From the NCBI GenBank assembly GCA_011525445.1, contig WTGE01000221.1:1-10281 (forward strand): a stretch of DNA of 10,281 nt, read 5' to 3'. The notes under the pieces are model-generated. The model did no database searches, was not told where the DNA came from, and saw only the letters and a list, made by a program, of their open reading frames with translations. Below, one piece after another: positions 6,314 through 10,281 of the stretch (position 1 is the first letter of the stretch; the number at the start of each line of letters is the position of its first letter). The translations under genes were made by a program, and so were the position numbers. Source of the DNA: Synechococcus sp. CO36386bin_37. Its GTDB lineage: Bacteria > Cyanobacteriota > Cyanobacteriia > PCC-6307 > Cyanobiaceae.

Positions 6314-6685
6314 TTATTTCAAGTAAATTTTTTGAGGGGTTACTTTTCCACGCCATTTCCTTCCAGAACTAGACTTAATAATTGTCATACTGTTCTTCGC
6401 TTTAACACCTGAAAAGAAACCGTCCTGCTTGCGGGGTTTTAAGTCGATGCCCTGTTTGATCGGGGTGATTTTAGGACCATAAAAACCCTTGTGATCAAAC
6501 GAATCAGTGAAACTACTTCCATAGGGGTTGAGGCCAAATGGTGGATATTTTAGACAAAGATCTGCCGCACTATTTCTTCCAGTTGGATCACTTGGGCTGC
6601 AACCCTTCGGTTTCGAGAATGCGCTTGGAATATATAATATGTTGATGAAGAAAATGCCCAATGAAACTAGCGAAAAATGGATCAT
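6314..6685 (-). CDS. small basic exported protein, unknown function (fifth gene of secreted-protein operon)
   Basis: The 123-residue product starts with a signal peptide (MIHF, core SLVSLGIFFINILYIP, probable cleavage after SAFS at residue 24). The mature protein is short, basic and rich in Lys, Gly, Pro and Phe. Two Cys (29 and 44) are near its start, in KGCSPSD and ADLCLKYP, and could pair. The middle reads GLNPYGSSFTDSFDHKGFYG and the end is Lys-rich (GRKWRGKVTPQKIYLK). No family is recognised. I prefer ATG 6685: it lies one base after the upstream stop and has GGAG nine bases before it, and the signal peptide then begins directly. Starts at 6736 or 6700 would overlap the upstream gene. 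Confidence 0.65.
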   Translation of the reverse strand: MIHFSLVSLGIFFINILYIPSAFSKPKGCSPSDPTGRNSAADLCLKYPPFGLNPYGSSFTDSFDHKGFYGPKITPIKQGIDLKPRKQDGFFSGVKAKNSMTIIKSSSGRKWRGKVTPQKIYLK

Positions 6686-6686
6686 C

Positions 6687-7118
6687 TCAGAATGCTCCAT
6701 CCGTGAAAGATTCAAATTTTGGCTGAGTTTGATCAAAAGGACTTAAATTAGATGGAGCTGCTTTAACTACTGGTTCAGATCGCTTGAATACAGGAGAATC
6801 TTTGACCTCGTTCAAAATGGATGTTTGCGCTTTGGGTTCGACTTGTTTGCAAGAAAACTGAGCCTGGTTGGCAATAATTTGACCAAATTGAACACATTTA
6901 AACTGACTCGATTTGTCTCGACAGCCGATAATTGAACCCTGTAAAATGATACATTCAATGGTTTCAGTTGTGCCCTCTTTCATACAGATGCCAGTACCAT
7001 CCATATTACTACTACAATAGACAGAAAATTCTGCAGAAGCGTACGTAGCGTACTGATCAACAAAAGAAGCAGGTAATATTAAACCAAATGCAACAAGCAA
7101 GTCTGGTTTAAATTTCAT
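6687..7118 (-). CDS. Cys-rich exported protein, unknown function (fourth gene of secreted-protein operon)
   Basis: The 143-residue product has a signal peptide (core LLVAFGLILPASF, likely cleavage after YASA at residue 29). The mature domain has six Cys at 35, 45, 56, 66, 75 and 90, then a Cys-free Pro- and Ser-rich tail (about 95-143). The Cys fall as three pairs spaced about ten residues apart (VYC...GIC, IEC...IGC, FKC...FSC), which suggests a small disulfide-knit domain made of three related hairpins in the periplasm or outside the cell. No known family is recognised. The gene starts three bases after the upstream stop and ends one base before the next start, so it is in the operon. The protein ends in Phe (SFTDGAF). 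Confidence 0.7.
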   Translation of the reverse strand: MKFKPDLLVAFGLILPASFVDQYATYASAEFSVYCSSNMDGTGICMKEGTTETIECIILQGSIIGCRDKSSQFKCVQFGQIIANQAQFSCKQVEPKAQTSILNEVKDSPVFKRSEPVVKAAPSNLSPFDQTQPKFESFTDGAF

Positions 7119-7121
7119 ATT

Positions 7122-7745
7122 TTAGAGAGAACGCGTTGTTGTTGGTTTCATATCTGCATCAATGTTGTTCATAGGTTGAGGACGGCCTGAACGGGGCTTT
7201 TTCATAGGTGGAGCTTTCGCAGTGGTCTGAGTATCATCTGCACAGGGGGCTAGGAGGGGAAACTTCTCTGGATCAACAGCTAACCCATCACGCTTTAATT
7301 CGTTGCAAAGTTTTAACATGGAAACTTGTGAACTAATCTCCTTGTCCCTTGCGATTGTCTCAGCATAACGTTTGCAATAATCAATAATGCGTGATCCAAA
7401 TGGGAATAGTATCCCAGCATTCATTGATTTTGTGAGATTACGATTACCACTTTCTTGAATTGGGTCAAAGTTATCTTGCTTTACATGGCCGATATTGCCG
7501 CCCACATACAATGTTGGTGTTCTACAAAAGACACCAGGGCCGAAACCCATCTCATTGTTGTATGCGTTGTTCGTTTGATAGTTGATATTTGTACCACCAG
7601 TCGTTACGGAAGATGCTGAGGGTGCAGCACTATTCGTTAAGTTAGCTGCGTTGTTTGTTTGCTGAGCAGACACTGACACTGGCATCAGCAGAGAGAAGCA
7701 GAGAATTGCGAGCTTTTTATGAAGTATGCGAATGGCTTGTTTCAT
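7122..7745 (-). CDS. exported Asn-rich protein with FCRTP motif, unknown function (third gene of secreted-protein operon)
   Basis: The 207-residue product begins with a signal peptide (core LAILCFSLLMPVSV, cleavage after SVSA at residue 27). The mature N-terminus is low-complexity and rich in Asn, Thr, Ala and Ser. It leads into TNINYQTNNAYNNEMGFGPG and a compact motif VFCRTPTLYVGGNIG (about 72-86), which looks like the start of a beta-sheet domain. LTKSMNAGILFPFG (104-117) then precedes a helix with YCKRYAETIARDKE and another with MLKLCNELKRDGL. Cys74, 124, 147 and 168 could form two disulfides. The last 35 residues are Pro-, Lys- and Thr-rich. Late helices of this type also occur in small periplasmic proteins, but I cannot assign a family. 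It lies two bases after the upstream stop. Confidence 0.7.
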   Translation of the reverse strand: MKQAIRILHKKLAILCFSLLMPVSVSAQQTNNAANLTNSAAPSASSVTTGGTNINYQTNNAYNNEMGFGPGVFCRTPTLYVGGNIGHVKQDNFDPIQESGNRNLTKSMNAGILFPFGSRIIDYCKRYAETIARDKEISSQVSMLKLCNELKRDGLAVDPEKFPLLAPCADDTQTTAKAPPMKKPRSGRPQPMNNIDADMKPTTTRSL

Positions 7746-7747
7746 TA

Positions 7748-8260
7748 TCAGAATGTCTGCTCGAAACTGCTCTGAAAGGATTCAGACCCGTAGTTTACAT
7801 CCACAATCGTGGTTTGGATTGCGGTTGCCCTTGCGGTACCGCGAACGGCCTTACTCGGGTCCGGATTATCAACTGTCTCGATATTGCTAGTAAAGGTAGA
7901 ACCTCCTTCAAGCAAATATAAGTTTTCACCAGTTACCCCTTGTAATTGAACGGTTGACCCTGTTGGGCTTGCATCAAATGTTGCACCCGCATTTCCACTT
8001 TCGTCTCCAATCTTATTCGTAATATATCCACCTGGGGCCAATTCTACATTTGCTTTAGCATCACCTATAATGTTCGTACCTTCTACAGTTGATTGAGTTG
8101 AGAAAGTAGATGTAATCTTATACGAAAAAACGGATTTAGAAGATGATCGTCCAGTGGATTCAATAATGCCGACTTGAGCATAAGAATATGGAGTCGACAA
8201 AAATGAAAAAAGGCCCAAGAGACTTAAACTCGCCAGCCCTATTTTAAGCATTCCTAACAT
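7748..8260 (-). CDS. exported beta-rich protein with conserved C-terminal motif (second gene of secreted-protein operon)
   Basis: The 170-residue product has a signal peptide (core LASLSLLGLFSFLST, cleavage after SYA at residue 28). The mature part has no Cys, is rich in Thr, Ser, Gly and Asn, and reads as alternating beta-strands: YKITSTFSTQSTVEGTNI, ANVELAPGGYITNKIG, STVQLQGVTGENLYLLEGG. It ends QTTIVDVNYGSESFQSSFEQ followed by TF. That end matches the C-terminus of the preceding gene product, which ends QTTVDINTNQFVSTFQQAY, so the two are probably related subunits. ATG 8260 overlaps the previous stop by one base; an internal ATG at 8251 is also possible and gives a shorter signal peptide starting MLKIG. 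No known family is recognised. Confidence 0.72.
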   Translation of the reverse strand: MLGMLKIGLASLSLLGLFSFLSTPYSYAQVGIIESTGRSSSKSVFSYKITSTFSTQSTVEGTNIIGDAKANVELAPGGYITNKIGDESGNAGATFDASPTGSTVQLQGVTGENLYLLEGGSTFTSNIETVDNPDPSKAVRGTARATAIQTTIVDVNYGSESFQSSFEQTF

Positions 8261-8979
8261 TAGTAAGCTTGTTGGAAAGTAGAAACAAATTGGTTGGTAT
8301 TAATATCGACAGTCGTCTGAGAATTAACTACTGAGCTGGCTGAACCATTCGACAGTTGGTTTTCATCTTTTGTTAATGCGTCTGGATCAGATTGATCTGT
8401 CGTGCTGTCAGGGTGAACTGTTCGTGTTGCCACACTAAATTCACTTCCAAAACCATCTAGTACCAAATCGTTGCTGGCTTTAACACCACCAAGATCGGCA
8501 CTTCCATTGGTGTAGTTACTATCAGGGCTGTTTTGGTCAGTTTGATTGTTTGCCCGAAGATTAGAAATCTCAGCAGTAATTGTCCCTGTTGTAGTGCCAT
8601 CTGCAGTTATAGTTTCACCCAATCGAGTGCTAATGCAATTACCTGTTGGACAAGATAGATTGTCAGTTGCTACGGTGAACTGAGATTCTTCATTGGCGAC
8701 GTCTAAATCTTTAAGTTTTACTCTTGATGCAACTTGTGTAGAGGTTGAACTTGTTCCACTCAAGCTGGCACTGGCACCGAAGCTGGTGCTGGAGCCAAAG
8801 CTGAGAGATGCTTTAGATCCTGTCGAGACGGTCTGGTTGAGCGTGCCGCTTGTCCCTACCTGAAGAGACGACAACGTTGGAAGTGTAGGAGCTTCAAGAG
8901 AAGACACTTGCTGAGCCTTAGAACAGACTCCAAAGCAAGACAAAGAAATAATGCCCAGTAATGCAACTTTCTTAAGCAT
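8260..8979 (-). CDS. exported Ser/Thr-rich beta protein, first gene of secreted-protein operon
   Basis: The 239-residue product starts MLKKVALLGIISLS with cleavage likely after SKA (residue 22). Residues 57-82 are a Ser/Gly/Ala stretch with a six-residue rhythm (SLSFGS, STSFGA, SASLSG). A CPTGNC pair (Cys110 and 115) could form a tight disulfide loop. Two related segments, SQFTVATDNL (about 99) and SEFSVATRTV (about 179), suggest an internal duplication. The C-terminus shares the QTT-VD[IV]N...F.S[ST]F[QE]Q..aromatic pattern with the next gene. Low aromatic content, frequent Gly, Ser, Thr and Asn, and export suggest an extracellular or outer-membrane structural protein, but this is inference. 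ATG 8979 has no good Shine-Dalgarno sequence; a strong promoter-like sequence lies about 30-60 bases upstream. Confidence 0.72.
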   Translation of the reverse strand: MLKKVALLGIISLSCFGVCSKAQQVSSLEAPTLPTLSSLQVGTSGTLNQTVSTGSKASLSFGSSTSFGASASLSGTSSTSTQVASRVKLKDLDVANEESQFTVATDNLSCPTGNCISTRLGETITADGTTTGTITAEISNLRANNQTDQNSPDSNYTNGSADLGGVKASNDLVLDGFGSEFSVATRTVHPDSTTDQSDPDALTKDENQLSNGSASSVVNSQTTVDINTNQFVSTFQQAY

Positions 8980-9009
8980 TGGAGGCGTTAGGATGAATCT
9001 GATATCTCC

Positions 9010-9038
9010 ATTCTATACAGAGACGTCGTCGGTGGCAA
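9010..9038 (-). promoter_or_regulatory. sigma-70 type promoter for the secreted-protein operon
   Basis: Reading the minus strand, TTGCCA (9038-9033; five of six to TTGACA) is followed after exactly 17 bases by TAGAAT (9015-9010; five of six to TATAAT). Transcription would start near 9003, giving a leader of about 24 bases before the ATG at 8979. It lies in the 124-base gap between the TPR gene stop and the first small exported gene, as expected for an independent promoter of the five-gene operon. Confidence 0.55.
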
Positions 9039-9103
9039 TAGATTTGGGAAAGACCTACAGATGTAGTGTCTATATTGATTAACTAAAGAGAAGTAAGTGT
9101 AAC

Positions 9104-10281
9104 CTATCCTTTGCGTCTGCAATGCCTTTGGAACCACTTTTGAGCAGCTGACTGACCAAGCTCACCTGCCTTAAGCCAATCACGGCAAGCGCCATTAATG
9201 TTGCCACTAAACTTATATGTTATTCCTCTATTTCGGTAAGCGTCTCCATAAGCAGGATTAAGAACAATAGCTTTGGTGAAATCTTCAATTGCTAAGTCAA
9301 TTTTTTTCAAAGCTGCTCTCGTTACGCCACGATTCATGTAAGCAGGAGCGTAATTAGGATTCGCTTGAATTGATTTATTGAGATCGTCCATGGCTCCTGA
9401 CATATCCTTGAGAGCACCCTTGATCAGTCCGCGATTGTTTAGCGCTTTGTAGTGACCTGCATTTAGATGAATTGCTATAGAATAGCTAGCCAATGCTTTT
9501 GTATTTAGTTTTAGCTCTTGATAAGCCCTTCCCGTTAAGAAGTGGTACTCTGCACGATTGTTTTCTTCTGGAGTGAAGTTCTCTAGCGCTAGCAAAGCTT
9601 GTGATGCTTTGTTATCTTTAATGTAAAGCCTTGCTTGCTCAAGTCTAGTTCTAGGACTGACTTGATAAAGAAGGTTGCTCGTATTGGAGTCGAATTTTTG
9701 AAGGAACTTGTTTTGATCTCCCATTAATTCTTTAGAAGTTAGTGCAATTTCTGAATTGCTTTGATTCGGAGCAGGCTCAATAGAATTTTCGCTTGATTGC
9801 AAAGCAATAATTTTTTGCTCCAAAATTTTATTTTGTTTAAAAAGTTTCTTCTGCTCTGCTAATAGTGCTCCAACAACCTGTGAGCGATTTGAGAGTTGTA
9901 ATCTTCTCCCATTTGAGTCTGTAATAGTTTGAATTTTAGGGCTACTATTCTTTTGCGCAATTGTAATAGCATCTGCTTGATTGTATTTTTGACTAGCAAG
10001 TTTTGCAAGTCGCTGTTGTTCGGCTTTCTGAGCAGCAAGTTTGGCTAAGCGTTTTTGCTCAGCTTGTTCAGCAGCAAGTTCTGCGAGTCGCTGTTGCTTA
10101 GCTTTCTGAGCAGCGAGTTCAGCGAGACGTCTTTGTTGGACTTTTTGGATTTCAATTTTTGCGAGTCGCTGTTGCTCGGCTTGTTCGGCGGCGAGTTTTG
10201 CAAGTCGTTCTTGCTCAGCTTGTTCAGCAGCAAGTTTTGCGAGTCGTTCTTGCTCAGCTTGTTCGGCGGCAAGTTTGGCGA
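9104..10281 (-). CDS. helical-repeat / TPR protein, 5' end outside the window
   Basis: The reading frame is open from the stop at 9104 to the window edge (391 codons seen), so this is the C-terminal part of a longer protein. The first ~100 visible residues are 13-residue repeats of the form RLAKLAAEQAEQ plus one residue, Ala-, Glu- and Gln-rich, which should form a long continuous helix or coiled coil like the TolA stalk. A Ser/Asn-rich linker follows, with a short coiled coil (LLAEQKKLFKQNKILEQK). Residues about 212-380 hold four or five TPR repeats, for example ALNNRGLIKGALKDMSGAMD and AYMNRGVTRAALKKIDLAIE, ending with a Cys-containing cap (GACRDWLKAGELG). TPRs bind partner proteins. A membrane anchor or other domain may lie upstream of the window. 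A TTG at 9823 is an internal Leu codon, not a start. Confidence 0.82.
   Translation of the reverse strand, partial: AKLAAEQAEQERLAKLAAEQAEQERLAKLAAEQAEQQRLAKIEIQKVQQRRLAELAAQKAKQQRLAELAAEQAEQKRLAKLAAQKAEQQRLAKLASQKYNQADAITIAQKNSSPKIQTITDSNGRRLQLSNRSQVVGALLAEQKKLFKQNKILEQKIIALQSSENSIEPAPNQSNSEIALTSKELMGDQNKFLQKFDSNTSNLLYQVSPRTRLEQARLYIKDNKASQALLALENFTPEENNRAEYHFLTGRAYQELKLNTKALASYSIAIHLNAGHYKALNNRGLIKGALKDMSGAMDDLNKSIQANPNYAPAYMNRGVTRAALKKIDLAIEDFTKAIVLNPAYGDAYRNRGITYKFSGNINGACRDWLKAGELGQSAAQKWFQRHCRRKG
9974..10281 (-). repeat. 39-base tandem repeats encoding 13-residue helical units
   Basis: Seven full units are seen at 9974, 10013, 10052, 10091, 10130, 10169 and 10208, each 39 bases, with an eighth cut by the window edge. 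In protein each unit starts at Arg and reads close to RLAKLAAEQAEQ. Units nearest the window edge are almost identical in DNA, while those nearer 9974 have drifted (for example RLAKIEIQKVQQ at 10130-10168). That gradient suggests recent expansion at the upstream side. The array continues beyond the window. Confidence 0.9.

Larger units (their letters stand above)
6267..10281. other. AT-rich block, possible genomic island or variable region
   Basis: Base composition changes at the end of the QueD-like gene: the DNA before is GC-rich, and from about 6200 onward it is clearly AT-richer to the end of the window. All real genes in it lie on the minus strand, and their products are mostly exported proteins I do not recognise. 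No tRNA, integrase, transposase or direct-repeat boundary is visible, so transfer is not proven. The right-hand limit lies outside the window. An exception is a GC-richer patch at about 8750-8880 inside the first gene of the operon. Confidence 0.6.

Noticed and set aside
6296..6317. Possible terminator hairpin between the convergent QueD-like gene and the exported-protein operon
   Set aside because: The inverted arms (TGAA/TTCA around an AT-only centre) are short and mismatched, with no GC stem or clear U-run.
7655..7921. Plus-strand frame of 88 codons
   Set aside because: It runs antisense across the junction of two operon genes with clear signal peptides and has no start signal or domain of its own.
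9055..9066. Short inverted repeat CTACAGATGTAG downstream of the TPR gene
   Set aside because: The stem is only four to five pairs and is not followed by a T-run on the minus strand, so a terminator is not supported.
10045..10272. Minus-strand frame rich in Asn, Ser, Lys repeats
   Set aside because: It is the other frame of the 39-base repeat array; the frame coding Ala/Glu/Gln helices is continuous with the TPR domain and is the real one.

Overview
The window looks like a chromosome segment of a marine picocyanobacterium (Synechococcus type). The signs are very compact gene packing, a group 2 sigma-70 factor with a divergent region 4.2, a Nif11-cupin fusion, a fused HisIE, DUF2214 and DUF1232 proteins, and a QueD-like protein of a divergent sequence type. 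The organism is inferred from gene content; no rRNA or tRNA is present to confirm it.

Layout. Positions 1-6266 form a GC-rich, ordinary-looking part. A Nif11-cupin gene on the plus strand runs tail-to-tail into a closely spaced minus-strand run: sigma factor, DUF1232 protein, small helical protein, small exported protein, PsiE-like membrane protein (2966 down to 497). Divergent from the sigma gene is a plus-strand pair: a DUF2214 membrane protein coupled to a matrixin-like zinc protease. A YkuD-like lipoprotein follows and ends inside the convergent hisIE gene. A divergent QueD-like gene ends at 6266.

From about 6267 to the window end the DNA becomes clearly AT-richer and every real gene is on the minus strand. 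Five consecutive small genes (8979 down to 6314) sit 1-3 bases apart or overlap by one base, and each encodes a protein with an N-terminal export signal. A good sigma-70-type promoter (9038-9010) sits just upstream. The first two proteins share a C-terminal motif ending in an aromatic residue. The other three are Cys-containing and unlike each other. Upstream lies the 3' part of a larger gene whose product has at least seven 13-residue helical repeats followed by TPR repeats.

The AT-rich block is the best candidate for an undescribed system. It could be an envelope or extracellular assembly built from two related beta-rich subunits, three small Cys-containing accessory proteins and a TolA-like helical/TPR scaffold. 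This function is inference from architecture only; I recognise no named family for the five small proteins. No CRISPR array, insertion sequence, tRNA or rRNA was seen, and no gene-free gap exceeds 300 bases.
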